This document shows, piece by piece, positions 1 to 12,364 of a stretch of DNA of 64,000 bases. Under the pieces are notes generated by a model. That model made no database searches, had not been told where the DNA came from, and worked only from the letters and a program-made list of their open reading frames with translations. The position numbers and the translations under genes are program-made. The first letter of the stretch is position 1. Each line of letters opens with the position of its first letter. Origin of the DNA: Spizellomyces punctatus DAOM BR117 (Eukaryota > Chytridiomycota > Chytridiomycetes > Spizellomycetales > Spizellomycetaceae); contig NW_015971555.1 of NCBI RefSeq assembly GCF_000182565.1, positions 310,001 through 374,000 of the forward strand. Direction: 5' to 3'.

Positions 1-903
1 CGAGAATCCAGCGTAATTGTCAGTTGCCTCCACACTGGCAACGACTTTGGCTTTTCCGATATAATCTTTCTTGTCAGAGTTCTTGACTTTGCCCTTTGGA
101 GGTCTGTAAATGAGGTCTGGCGGGAGGGCATAGGGGCCGAGGTATTCTGGAGCCCTCTCACCCATTTTGAGGGCTTCGTCCATATTTCCGAGGTCTTCTT
201 GGGAATCTGATGGGGAGGGCCGGGAGCGGACAGCGTCGTCAAAATCTCTGTAGGCTTCGTTGGCTTGACCCATTGCTGCGAGACAGAGACCCCGATTGAA
301 GGAGACTTTGGCCGAGTAGAGTTTGTAAGGGAGTCCGAGTTGGGCATAGTCTATAAACTGGTTTCCTCGAAGGTACTAGAGAGCGGGACGAATACAATGA
401 GTAACAGTCCACGTAATGTGAAACCCAAGATTCCGGCTCGCCATCTTTTGGCAGCCAGAAACCCGCATTAACCCTAACTCTATCTGTAACCCCCAAAACC
501 TGAACCTTCAAATTAGTCATCCACAACACTCACCGTCAGGGCGTCGTTAAAGTCGGCAAGACTGTCGTTGAGAGCATTTGAATTGTAAAGACAGACTCCG
601 CGCATAAAGTAAGCGACTGCCAAAAACGGGTCACAAGCGACCGACCGAGTCAGCGCAGCAATCTGGCAAAATTCCAAATTCATAATGAGCATTCCACTCA
701 ATACAACACACATTCTTTTGCAAATTCGCAATACGTACAGCCTCGTCAAGCAGTCCCATATTTACAAACGTCATTGCAATATTAAAGTGAATCTTGCTCG
801 TGTCTGCAATCTGCTCGAAAGCGCGGAGTGCTCCGTCAAAGTCTCCATTCTCGTATGCCTCCACGCCCACCACCCACTGCGTGAGTTCCACCTTGAGAGC
901 CAT
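1..903 (-). CDS. noxR: NoxR / p67phox-like NADPH oxidase regulator (3' end off window)
   Basis: TPR-containing activator of fungal NADPH oxidase (Nox), the counterpart of animal p67phox/NCF2; with Rac it switches on superoxide production at membranes. Exons read as 739..903, 534..662 and <1..375, with GT..AG introns that keep frame. I see the N-terminal WVVGVEAYENGDFDGALRAF segment, then the helix pairs typical of the p67phox TPR block (IHFNIAMTFVNMGLLDEA; FLAVAYFMRGVCLYN; LADFNDALTYLRGNQFIDYAQLGLP; FNRGLCLAAMGQANEAYRDF). After the TPRs comes a Pro-rich part (YALPPDLIYRPPKGKVK). The start at 903 is the Met just before the TPR block; an upstream in-frame Met adds a hydrophobic stretch that the family lacks. 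The PB1 domain expected further on would lie beyond the edge. Family call is strong; the 3' half is not visible. Confidence 0.85.
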
Positions 904-2548
904 CAACGGATGGACAAGGACAATGGGAGAACGAGAAGAAAGGTATCCACTGTATATAACAGAAATATATAAAAAAAGGAAAAAAGCCGATGGAAAGGAA
1001 ATGACCAATTGCCAACTCAACAAATACTAAAATAACCGTGGGAAAAAAATGCCCAGAACCTGCAGTTGGAAAATAAGTTTGGAAGCCGTTTTGGAATGAA
1101 ACACAAATCATGTGACACGAGAGACGGCTACGGCAAGTGGCAAATGGGAAGAAGGCTCTAGACACGGGGGAGACAGTGTTTCAGATGATGGTTTCACATG
1201 TATACACAATGTGTCATTCAGTGTCCGCGGATTTAAGCGCAAGTTTATGGAATATCAACTGCTTTTATTCAACGGAGACTTGCGAGGGGGGACATTGATG
1301 GGATTGTTAGTTGCATTGTATGAGAATGATTGTTACTGACTGTTATTTAGTATCGGAATGCACCGAGCATTGAGCGGAGGAATGAAGCAATGTCAAGTAA
1401 CAAAGTGTGCTTTGTAGGTCTAGGCACATTCTGTTTGAGTTCCAAACGTTGACCACGGACAGAAGCGCATCTAGAAACAACATGACAGGATATCACTCAC
1501 TTTGCACATGGCACACACACATGAAGGCAATACATGTATCCATTAGCTTTTAGTCAAGCAGCATTCCATTGACCAAGTCTTAATTACTCATATCCAAAAT
1601 GTACACATTCGCATCCAATATCCCTTGAGCATGTGTATCCCTTGAACATTTCCCTTGAGGATAGGTATCCACGTCCAATCACATGGGAAATTGACCGTTG
1701 CATCCCGTAGATGTATATTGGGATAAAGGATCTAAAGGGACAAGAGGAGGGGCATGATCCCAATCGATTCCAAATCCAGATGAACATTGGGTTCGATGAA
1801 ATTGCTGTTTGTTAGAAAGCATCGTGAAACAAGTTGCAAAAGCGTATCTCAAGTACTTTCCAGCAACGTATCAAAAACAAAAGATTGCTTACACACGAAT
1901 GCTATTCCCTAGCTCCATCAAGCGAGGATTCCATCACCAACCTTCTGGAACCACACACACACAGCCACTTGAACACGCGCATGATGCTATTGGTCAAAAC
2001 CCACATCACATGGACCCACATGCCATTTTTCTTCCTATATAAACCCCTCTGATCACATTTCTTTTTCCAATCAACTCATTTCAAAAGGCCCGTTTATTGT
2101 GGAGAGTTTGCGAAATATATATGGCATATCTTCTCCCTACCACGGATGGAATAAACCTGAGATTGAATATAAAGCGTCTCCCAGCTGGAAAGGATTCTTT
2201 TTTTCAGTGGAATTTTGTTATTTCCTTACCAGGAGACGCACAGCTTTTTATTGCAACCCACTATGTGGACATTGGAATACTCTAAGCCGATGGGTCATTA
2301 TGAATTTGGATGGAAATGTTGCTGAATGCTTGCATCTGCCCTTTTGCAATAATGGTCATGATCCAAGTCTTTTGAATCCATTCCCATGCATAGTGTGGAG
2401 GCGATTGAAAATGGCACTGTGACCCATTATTATCCGGATCAATCCGGTTAATCATATCGCATATTCAGAACCCCCTTCTATCGCTCAGATTGGTGTGGCA
2501 TGCATGTAATGTTTTTTTTTTTAAACTGCGGTGAGGCGCATGCCAAAG
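904..2548. other. Gene-poor stretch
   Basis: No open frame here looks like a protein on either strand. The only structure seen is a short imperfect direct repeat around 1618-1672, where the phrase TATCCCTTGA recurs with small changes. The part next to 903 should hold the NoxR promoter. Confidence 0.4.
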
Positions 2549-2560
2549 GTCTATAAAAGG
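2549..2560 (+). promoter_or_regulatory. TATA box of repeat copy A
   Basis: CTATAAAAGG followed by G-rich then pyrimidine-rich DNA, about 130 bp before the ATG at 2682. Copy B has TATATAAA at the matching place, so the box is conserved between the two copies. Confidence 0.55.
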
Positions 2561-2681
2561 GGGGCCTTTTCCCTCTTTCCTCTTTACCCATCCTCGACTC
2601 GAAGCATCTGCGCAACGCTCATTGCGACCCACATTGCAACCTCATAGCGACCCACACAACCTCATCGCGACTCGGTCAACC

Positions 2682-3022
2682 ATGAGAACGCCGATGTGGT
2701 GGTGTCGAGGACCTCGACCGCCCGACAGCAACCGTGACCAGAACCAGTGGCAACCAATCGGATCTGATAACAAAACCTACTATTATGCTGCCACATTAGT
2801 TGAGCTTGGTTGGTATGTATCGATGGCATTTCTTGCATTTCTTGTCATCGGGTCATCTTCTGACATGCAGTTTTTTTCTCTAGTCTCCAAGCCTTGTCAC
2901 TGAACATCCTCCAGCTTGCGAGTCTCCCCAATGTTGCGAAGACTCTGGCTTCAATGCCATCAAGAGTTCTGGATCAAGGCCTAGTAGGGACCGTGTGTGG
3001 TGGTGGGCAGTTATCCGGTTAG
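2682..3022 (+). CDS. Small spliced ORF inside repeat copy A
   Basis: Exons 2682..2812 and 2884..3022 give 89 residues with a 71-nt GT..AG intron. The protein starts MRTPMWWCRGPRPPDSNRD; the second exon is a hydrophobic/neutral stretch ending VCGGGQLSG. Copy B encodes a matching start (MRMPLWCRGPRPPDKYN) and the same YYYAAT run just before the intron, but its second exon stops at once. Start, donor and acceptor are therefore conserved while the second exon is not, so I cannot say whether a protein is made. No known domain recognised. Confidence 0.35.
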
Positions 3023-3150
3023 AACCAACCGTTACGTATTGCGTGTATAATTGCCTAGTAGTAGCTTAGTTAGCTTTTCCGAACCGGTTGTCGCCGGTTT
3101 ATTCCCTGGTGTAGTAGCTAGTGCCAGTTTCTGTCACATCTACACTATCG

Positions 3151-4150
3151 CATTGAACTCGTTTGAATGAACGATACGCAGAAATGAAGGAAACACGTGA
3201 CACTTCACATGATCCGCCACCACAGCCACATTCGACTTTTCTTTAAATACGGGCGATCAACTTTAGTTTTTGTTTTTACGCGGAATTTGGGATTTGCTCA
3301 ACCAGAATTGCCAGTGTAGGTCCAATGGGCATTGAATTCCCGCGTAGAGTCGACGAGGGGCCAAAAGTAATCCGCTGTATGTATTTTGGTGGTCAGTGTG
3401 ATAGTCACGGTCCCGATATTTTACGTTACAAAAGTTTTTTTCGCATTTGGGGCATGATTGTGTTTTTTGATTTGTCGTTGTTGTGAAGATGTGAGGTGGG
3501 TTGTGTGGAGTTGTTACTAATGGTGATGAGTTTGAAAGCAACGCAGACAAGTGATGATGCTTTGCGATGTTGCGAATGGACTATGTATTTATCGAAAATG
3601 CCAACTTACGCAACCTTTTGGCTTTTCTGGTAATACGTACCGTTCATTATGGGTATTCGTTACGCGGTATGGCCAAGATAAATGCACGCTCCGTGTGCTT
3701 TATAACGTATGGTTCATAATGAAGTTGTGTCGCTTAATGATGGGGATTGTTTGCATTTTGAGTGTGCTTCAAATGTTTTCTTGACAGCATGCAGGTGCAT
3801 GCTGTTGGGCATTAGATTTTGGGGCAGTAAGGCTTTTGGCATTTGGTCAACTCTTGAATATCAAGCAATGGTCTTGTGGGTATTCCTCAACGATCATACA
3901 TGGACAGACAAGCAGGGACTGATTATTCACCTTTGTGGATTTCTCAAGTATTGCTATGTGTATGTTTATATTCACTACCTATTTGATATATACGTTCTGG
4001 TGTCAGGTTCTTTTTTTCTATCCAATATTTTACTCCAACGCTATAAATCAAACACTAGATAAACAAAAGCCGTTATAAACAAACCACCTAGCTCGGACCT
4101 CAATAAAAAAAACCGCTTTTTCCAAAAACTCTTCTTTTGAACTCTGACGC
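3151..4150. other. Intergenic stretch without a supported gene
   Basis: Several open frames occur (for example 3709-4062 on +), but they have no recognisable domain, compositional bias or splice logic. AT-rich 3' flank of the histidine kinase gene at the right end. Confidence 0.4.
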
Positions 4151-7100
4151 TTAGGTCTTGCCCGCACACAACACCTGAATCTTTTCAAAAAGCTCCTCCT
4201 TATCATACGGCTTCACAACCCACTCATCCATACCAACCTGCATAGCTCGTTCCAAATACGCTCCTCTGGCATTCCCAGTAACAGCAACAATGGGTACCCT
4301 CCCAACAAGGACCCCCTCCTTTTCCCAAGCCCGAATCCGTTCGGCAGCACCTAGTCCATCCAAAATAGGCATTTCGAGATCCATGAGAATGATATCGTAT
4401 GTGGTTTGCCGGAGCATGTCGAGGGCTTCTTGGCCGTTATTGGCGATATGGGATGTATGGCCTTGACGATCTAGATGGCGTTTTAGGACTTTTTGGTTCA
4501 CGAGGTTATCTTCTACTATAAGGATTTTGTAAACGTTTTTGCTAGTATCGAGTCGTGGTGGTTTTGTTGTTGTTGTTGTTGTTGATGGTGTACATTGTCG
4601 GACGAGAACTGTAAATGTCCATTCTGTATTGGAGGGGTTGGAAAGCACCGTCATGGTCCCACCCATGAGTTCCACGATACGTTTCGAGACGAATAGACTT
4701 AGATTTGGGGAATTGTAGTCTGTGTAGGTTTTATGGGTTGTTGGGAGCGTAAGGTGGTTTCGTGTTGGTGTTGTTTCGACGAGTTTGTAGATTAGGTAGA
4801 GTGTATTATCGAGGTTGGATGTGTCGATGGTGACGGTAATGTGTTTTGTGTGGGCGGTTTCGAGAGAAACGAGGGCGTTGGAGATTAGGTTCATGAGAAC
4901 TTGGGAGATACGCATTGGATCTCCCGTAACGTTTTCCAGAGTGTTTTTGATATGAATCTCCCATTGAATGTTTTTGGTTTTCATTTCGTTTACGAGTTCC
5001 ATGTGGGGGTCGAAACGGGTGTTGGTTAATACGAGGAGGTCAAAACCTAATTTGGAGACGTTGAGAACGTCGTCTGCGATTTTTTTTTGGTGGCGGGCGC
5101 AGAGTGTTATTGTTTTTGTTGCTTCGAGGTTGTTTGCTAGTTCGGTTTTTAGCCAAGTGTCCTTTTCGTCGTTTTCATTCTCGTCAGTGTCGTGATGAGA
5201 GTGACGAGATGAATCCTCCTCCAATCGCTCCCGTATCCGCTCCAAACTCGCTTGAATCAAATCCGCACTATTATAAATCCCATTCAAAGGATTCCGCCAC
5301 TCATGACAGGCCATATCAATAAACCTTTCCTGCTGTTTCTTGACATGTTCAGCATCTTCTGCTCGTTTGCGTAATTGTCGTTCAACAAGTTGCATGACTT
5401 GATATTTCTCTCGTTCGAGTTTTTTCGTAATGCTTAGATCGGTTATACTGCCTACGGCGCCTAGGACGTCTGTACCATTTTTTTCAATGGTCCATTGAGC
5501 GAGGCACCAGCGTTCTGTACCGTCTGGATAGTTTTTTGCCCAGCGGAATTCCATTTTAAAGGGTGTCCCCTTTGCAAGACTTTTATTCCAACTGGCAATG
5601 ACTTGGTCCTTATCATCGGGATGAATGGACATTAAATGGTGTCGACAGTCGGGATCGAGCGTTTTATCATGTCCAGTGATTTCCCACCATTTGTCGTTGG
5701 TGTATGTAACGGTTCCGTCCACGGTGGTACGGAATATACCCACTGGAGCAAGATTGGCGAGGGTTTTGTACCGGGCTTGACTTTCTGCTAATGATTTGGT
5801 TTGGATGTCGATACGGTTTTGCAGGGATTTACGGAGGTGGCCTAGTTCGAGGTGGGTTGTGATTCTTGCGACGAGTTCTTTGGCGCTAAAGGGTTTGACG
5901 AGGTAGTCGTCTTCATAAACAAAAGAATGTCAACTTTTTCCATCCAAGGGTATTATAAACAAAAAACTCGTTCATTTGTTGTTTTCTTTTTTTTTTTTGA
6001 CTTACCGGCACCTGCATTCAACCCCTCATAAAGTGCCTCAGCACCCGCTCGAGCACTCACCAAAATAACCGGCAAACATCTCGTCTCATTCCGACTCTTT
6101 AGAGCCTTTATCAACTCAAATCCATCCAACCCAGGCATCATCACATCCGATAGAACCAAATCGGGTGGATCGGATAATGCGAGTTGGAGGGCTTGGGTTC
6201 CGTCTTTTGCGTGGGTTACGCGCCAGTTTTGGTGTATTAGGAGTGAGGTGATGTAGGACCTTATATCTGCGTTATCGTCTACCAAGAGGATTCTGGGTCG
6301 ATTTGTTGTGGTTGTGGTTGTGTTGTCGGGTAAAGAGGGCGGAGAAGACTCTTCATCATTCCACGTTTCTAAATCTTGTACAAAAGTCCTCGCAAAACTA
6401 CTAGGCCCGTCTTGTCGTTTCTCAGATTCGATTTGACTTGGTAAATGCTCCCTCCCGACTGGAATCACGACTTGGAACGTACTCCCCTCCCCAAGGACAC
6501 TCGAAACCCTAATACTCCCTCCATGGAGTTTAACGAGTTCATTGGCGAGTGCTAACCCGATTCCAGTTCCTTCTCCGCCACGTCCCTTGTGGTTTTGGAT
6601 TGTGTGGAATCTGTCAAAGAGTTTGGGGAGGTGGTCCGCGGGGATTCCTAGACCTGTGTCGGTTACGGAAAAGTAGATTTGGGTGTCGGTTCGGGTGAGT
6701 GTAATGTGGATCTTGCCTTGAAGGGTATACTTGTATGCATTGCTATTTTAGAAAATACAAGTTTTGTTTTGTTTTTGGTTAACTAGAGTCTTTATCGGCG
6801 GTAATAAAAAACAAATAAAAAAAAACATACCTCACAAGATTAAACACAATCTTCTCCCACAACTCTGCATCGACCCACACACCCCCAACCTCATCACACT
6901 CTACACAAAACTCCAACCCAGCCTTCTCAACAGCAGCCCGAAACACACTCGCCAAATCTCTCGTAAGGCATCCTAAATCCGTTTCACGAAACACACCTTG
7001 CATACCACCCGCTTCAACTTTGGATACATCCAATAGGGAATTCACCATTTTTAATAACCGGGTTCCGTTTTTGGTGATTGCTACTAGGTGGGATTTTAGG

Positions 7101-9207
7101 GGGTCTGGTAAGGGGTTTGAAAGGGCTTGGGCGCTTGTTCCTAGGATTAGGGTCAGTGGTGTTCGGAGCTCGTGGGAGATGGACTGAAAAACTGGGAATG
7201 CGTTTTAGAGTTAGAGTAGGTGTCTGTTTGAAATGTATGTTAAAGGAGACTTACAAGTTGTTTTGGCGTGATCGAGTTCTGCTAGTTTTTTGGCACTAGA
7301 TGGTTGTTTTTTCCATTTCAGGAGTCGTCAACATTTATGCAAAATTAATGTAGATGTGTTGAATACAACGTACCGGGTAACTTGCTCTTCATGAGATCGC
7401 GCACTCGTCAACGACGCACCAAGGTGGCGTACAAGCAACTCTACAAACGTCCTATCCAAAAATAAAGAAACAATAAACACCAAGATTCAAATTACCAAAA
7501 CAAACAATAAACAAACCTATACTCTCCACAAAACCGACTCCGCGCACTCACACCCAACACGACCACCCCTTCACACCGTCCACCACTCCACACAGGGGCA
7601 ACAACAGCCGTTTTGGGTATATCCCCCCACCCCCGTCTAGGCAACGTTTCCCTAATCTCCCCAATCTCAATCACCATCATCTCAGACTTTTGTAAAGCTT
7701 CTTCAAAAGGCCATGGACAGTCTATACCCGGTTGTATTATCTTTGGGGCAGCGATATGGGGGAGGGGTATACCCGCCGTACTAGCGAGTTCGAACCCATT
7801 GTTACTGGATTGGTAAAATAGGGCAAAGGGGAGGTCGTAGGGGTTGGAGGATATGATTGTTGCGGCGGTTTCGTAGACGGTTGTTGTGGTTCGGGTGCTG
7901 GCCAGGTGGGTTGAGAGTTCGCGGAGGGTTCGGAGACGGCGGCTGGCCAGGCAGCGATCTATAAGTTTTTGAATGTTGAGTAAATATGTAACGTAGGTAA
8001 ATACGTAAAATGTTTGTTTACCTGTTGTTTCAAAGGCGGGGTTTAACCAACCCCCAATAGACCCATTTTCTTGTCGAATCGGTATAAAAGACCACTAAAA
8101 TCCCACCCAAAAACCAGAATAAACAAACTAGTGAAAAACAAAAACCCACAAAAACAAAATAAACAAACCGTAAAATACCCCTCCTCTTTAAACCCAAACC
8201 TCTCAACAAACAACCTCTGTTCCGTCACAAAATGCGTTTCCCCATTCCATACTTTACCCACAATGGGTTGTACGATATCGTCCCAGAGTTCTGCCCAGAA
8301 TTCTCGACCAGAGATTCCAAAACCGTGTGGGTGTTTATTTCCAGTGATGGGTACGTATCCGTCATTACTAGAAATTTAAAAACATTTTTGTGAGAAAAGA
8401 ATGCCCATATGTGAGAGGTAGAAACAAAAGGTGTTTTATAAGAATTTTTCTTTCTATATTGCTTTTTTTATTTTTTTTTTTTACGTACTAGATCAAGGTC
8501 ATCTCTTTCCCCCACCAAATCGACATTGGAAACGAACTCGAAAGGACGACACTCAACACTGTCAAAAACGAATTTGGCCAGCTCGACATGGGGCCTAATG
8601 GTGTTTTACTCCAGTCTTTTGTGTACAGGAGGTGAGATGTTTTGCTTTGCGAGGGGTTTAGGAGGCGGAGGGTTGGGAAGATGGGTTGGGATTTGTGGGC
8701 TTCTGGGGTTGGTGGGGGGCTTGTTGGGTGGTGTGTTTGAGTTACGGTGCTTTGGATGCGGTGGGGAGAAGTTTCGACGATTGGTTCTTGTTGATGGTTT
8801 CGTAATGGAAGGTTACTTTCTTGATTGTCAACTTGCTCTTCAAGCCGCATAGCCTCGATATTGTCAACAACCCCCATCACATCCTGTCCATCCCTTCCCT
8901 TCCGTTCATCACATATCTTGTTCTCATCCTTGACCCACCCCCGCACAACAACAACACCCTCCACATCAACCCCCTCAAAAACCACCTCCCCAACCCCCCA
9001 AACCCACAACCCCCGTCTCCCCATCCCACTCCAAAACCACTCTCGAACCCCCTCACGATCGACAAACCCATCGAAAAAACTGTCTTGGAACGTTCCGAGG
9101 GATTTGAGAGCTTGATTTGCGTATAGGATTTCGTGCGTTGGTGAGAGGATTAGGTGCGGGGTGCGTAGTGTTGAGAGGTAGGTCGTTAGAGATGGGAAGG
9201 GTGTCAT
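4151..9207 (-). CDS. Double hybrid histidine kinase (PAS-PAS-GAF-HK-REC-PAS-HK-REC)
   Basis: Nine exons: 8489..9207, 8169..8367, 8022..8094, 7517..7958, 7374..7451, 7255..7295 (41-nt micro-exon), 6831..7191, 6006..6742, 4151..5910. They join to 1469 codons. Order: N-terminal PAS-like region; second PAS (DWSKTPLGPMSSWP ... FPMSIWWG); GAF-like part; HisKA with phospho-acceptor H524 in SISHELRTPL; intact ATPase (VTDTGLGIP, GEGTGIGLAL); receiver 1 with D837 in LVLSDVMMPG; PAS near 940-1040; second HisKA with H1086 in ACHEWRNPLNG; a second ATPase-like region; receiver 2 with D1394 in IILMDLEMPI. No membrane segment or signal peptide, so a cytosolic sensor. It should pass phosphate through an HPt protein to an output regulator. 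The second ATPase keeps the N box but lacks a DxGxG box. The Met at 9207 was chosen; one at 9288 in the same frame is possible. Confidence 0.9.
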
Positions 9208-10209
9208 GGTTTGGATATGTATTGTTTTGTTTTTTTTTGTAACTTTCAAGGTTGGAGGATCTGCAAAAAGACGCTTATAACATCCCACTCAATAAACAAA
9301 AGATACCGATAACCCAAACCTTTTCTATTGATATAAACCTCGTATTTATTTTTCTATTTCCAAGCCTTTAACTTTTCTTTCTTTTTGCTCTTCTTTTTTG
9401 TTGCTTCTCCTCCGTTTCCTCCGCTCCCCCCCTCCACGCCCTCCGCAATAAAAACACCTTTTGTATCGAATACAAAGCAGGGCAGCGGGTTTGAACTGGT
9501 GTTTATGGTTGCAATCACCAAGTAGTCAAATAAGCCATATCATCAAACCTGGTTGACATATGCATTACAATGTTTATTGCTATGTTTTGGTCGATCGACG
9601 ACATTTGATGCGATGGTGCAATGCAACAAAAAAAGAAATGCACAGTCACAAAGCATAACACGGATAAACTTGGGCGTATGAGGGTGTATAAGACGGGAGA
9701 ATGGATTTTATAGTTCCCAGTAGGATGGCTATTGGACATTTGAGATATACAAAAAAGATGGGGGACATCCCCTCGGGTTTTTTACTATTCCCAAAACAAA
9801 ACTTGCCAATAAACGATACGAGTGTTGTGTGCTGCATGGGTGGGTCTAGATTCCCTTTTCCCTTTTCCTTTTTTTGCTAGGTCAAAGCGACATGGGTGTT
9901 CATGTGTGATCGGCTCAGTTTCTGATTGGATTTGACACACAGTTACTTGTATGGCAATTGCTATCGTAACGGGATATTGCCTCATAAACCACGTTTAGGC
10001 AATTTCAACACTTGGCAACTTCACACGTGCATAAAAAGGGCCAATTGCACTGTAAAAATAACCGACGGATTTTGTCATTCCCCATTGCACACAATGCACA
10101 TTGGACATGTTCGTTGCAAAAAGGGGGGAATATATTCGTTCACATATCATGATTCGCAACGACACAAAAGACAACATACTACATGCAAAAACTGACAAAC
10201 ACAAACGAT
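9208..10209. other. Intergenic between histidine kinase 5' end and INO1 3' end
   Basis: Holds the kinase promoter near 9208-9500 and the 3' flank of the next gene. No further gene seen. Confidence 0.4.
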
Positions 10210-11899
10210 TTAAAAGGCCTTGTGCTCCAACATCATATCATTCTGAGGAGGCAAGCCAACGCAGGCACGGAAAATGTTTTCCATAGCAGCACGCTGCTTG
10301 GCTAACGCGTTCACGACCGGAGTGCCGGGGGGAACCATGGGAGCCTTGAGCATGTAGCTGAGGACAGACAAGACGGCATGGAAAGGAGCGTACTCGGTCA
10401 TGTCGTCCGTCTTGTACTCGATACGCGTCATCAACTCGGTGATGATGGTCAAGTCGAGAATGAGGGGAGACGCAAGAAGCGAGTCCTCACAGACATTGTA
10501 GAGGGAAATCGTGTTGCGACCACTGCACACAAAAAAGTAAGCTCCTTTATCCACTAATGCACAAACCAAAAAAAAATACCTACCCCATGAAAATCTCGCT
10601 CACGTACTCGTCCAGAGCACGCTTACTGTCACCTACAGAGGGACAGTACTTGATGACCACAATGTGGTCAGGGTGCTCGCCCTTCTTGTACAGGATATGG
10701 TTGGCAGCCACCATGTCGTCAACCACATTACTCTTTGAAATCTCCTTGGAACGGAACTGCTGAGGAGCCGACAAGTTCTTTCCGTCATTGTTGCCAAGAT
10801 GGTTGTAACTGGTAATGGCAATGGGCTTGATACCCGCATTGACCAAAAAGTCCACCATGACCGACTTGACCTTTGTCTGGCCACTCTTGAAATCGTCACC
10901 GCCAATGTAGACACGCTCTTGCTCCGCGAGCTGGATGGCACCAGGAACAAAGGTGTTTTGGGGACTGCCGTTCACAAACGGAGTCTTTTCCAGGATACTG
11001 GCGACGGCAAAGATTGTCGAAGGAGCCACTTCTTCATGGCCGTTTTTAATGGATGCCAAAAGGTTCTCGGCCGTGTCATTGACGCCAGGGATGATGCTCG
11101 AGAAGCGCTCCGTGTTGGCGGTCCAGAGGACAATGACCTTGTCAAGACTGTGCAGAGCCTTAAAGTCGCGAATGTCCTTGCGGATCTGCTCCAAATGGTC
11201 TTGCTTGGTACCCTTGAGGACATTGTCCGCACGGTCGCTCTGGTTGGCGGCAATATAGTCGGGGTAGTAAATGGAGGGCAAGGGTTGGAGTCCCTCCATT
11301 TCGTCACGGACTTGACGCTGAAGGTCGTATTCAAGGACCTTTGCGCGCTCCATGGCTTGCGCCAAATTGGCAGAGCTAATGTCCCAACCACCCAACACCA
11401 AGTCATTGGGGTGGACCATGGGAAGGATGTCGCTAAAAGGGATAAAGACATCTTGGCCCTTTTCGTCGGTACCCAACTTGAGGGTGGACGCTTGGGTGAC
11501 AGAGCCGTAATAGTTGGGCGCCTGAACGCCTTCCTTTGTGCGCCAGTGAATGTTGCGGCGGTTCGCAATGATGGAAGCCGTGAGGGTGGAGCCATTGTTA
11601 CCACCCCAGCCGACCATCATGAGACTGTTGACGTTGTTGAATCAGTATATATTTTTCTTAGTAATTCAAAAAAACAGAGACACCTACCCGACACGAGGAA
11701 CGCCGCGAGCGACACGGAATTGATACGTTTTTTCAGTGGGAACGACAGTGATTTTGCCGTCCACCTTGTGAACCTTGGAGTCACGGTAGACATAGGTAGA
11801 TTCAATATGGTCATCCGTGTAGACCACATTGTCTGATTGAACACGGAAAAGCTCCGAGACAGAGCCAGAAGCTTCAAATTGAGTTTGATGGGGAGCCAT
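10210..11899 (-). CDS. INO1: Inositol-3-phosphate synthase
   Basis: Converts glucose 6-phosphate to 1D-myo-inositol 3-phosphate using NAD+, the first step of inositol synthesis (phosphatidylinositol, inositol phosphates); cytosolic. Exons 11688..11899, 10584..11624 and 10210..10522 join to 521 residues, close to the usual ~530. Visible motifs: the NAD-binding [14 protein letters not shown] after the first intron, [36 protein letters not shown], and the C-terminal [18 protein letters not shown]. Start at 11899 gives [21 protein letters not shown] site near 12622 contains the CATGTG core of the yeast inositol element, but it lies about 700 bp upstream, beyond a low-complexity region, so any regulatory role is a guess. 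Confidence 0.97.
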
Positions 11900-12364
11900 T
11901 TGTAAAAGAGTAAAAGAGTGATGACTAATTGTCTTTTTAAGCTGTTTTTGGTTTGGGGGTAGTGCGCTTGCCTCCCCTGTGTTGGTTGTGAGACGAGTAG
12001 AGCTGATTTGAGACTATCAAAACAAGAGTGAGATATCCAGTCCCATAACAAGAATAAAGAAGAGAGAATACATACACGTTTTGACGACTGTTCCCCTGTG
12101 GGTAAAAGAGAAAGAAGATGTGTGGTTTGTTCACAACAGAAAGAGATGAGAGAGATGATGAGAAACTAAAAACGAGGGCGGAGAGACAATCCCTCCCCTT
12201 TTTATAGTGAATGGAGCGTGAGAAATAAACGCGTAAAAGATGGGGAACGGGCCGTGCCGCTTTTTGCACAAATTTGCGTGTAAAATGAGAGCCCATGGCG
12301 GGCGCAAGTTGGAAGAGATGGCACTGTGACTGTGAGAAATGTGTATATGGATTCTAGAGAGAGA

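Larger units (their letters stand above)
2549..3150 (+). repeat. Dispersed repeat, copy A (promoter + mini-gene + tail)
   Basis: About 600 bp that matches, in reverse orientation, the segment 46693-47168. Shared parts in order: a TATA box (CTATAAAAGG at 2550), a pyrimidine-rich leader, the phrase AAGCATCTGC, an ATG with the same first codons, a GTATG intron donor, an AG/TCT acceptor followed by CTGAACATCCTCC, then a long tail that includes TTTTCCGAACCGG, TGGTGTAGTAGCTAGTGCC and AGTTTCTGTCAC. Homology fades after TCTACACTA near 3150. Copy A alone has a 5' leader expansion at 2624-2673: two GCGACCCACA units each followed by AACCTCAT, then a partial unit. This could be a solo LTR, another non-autonomous transposable element, or a duplicated small gene. 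Confidence 0.75.

Noticed and set aside
3709-4062. 117-codon plus-strand frame downstream of repeat copy A
   Set aside because: No domain, odd composition, no promoter or splice logic.
10799-11836. Long plus-strand open frame (345 codons) opposite INO1
   Set aside because: It is antisense to a perfectly recognisable enzyme, follows its codon pattern and has no domain of its own.
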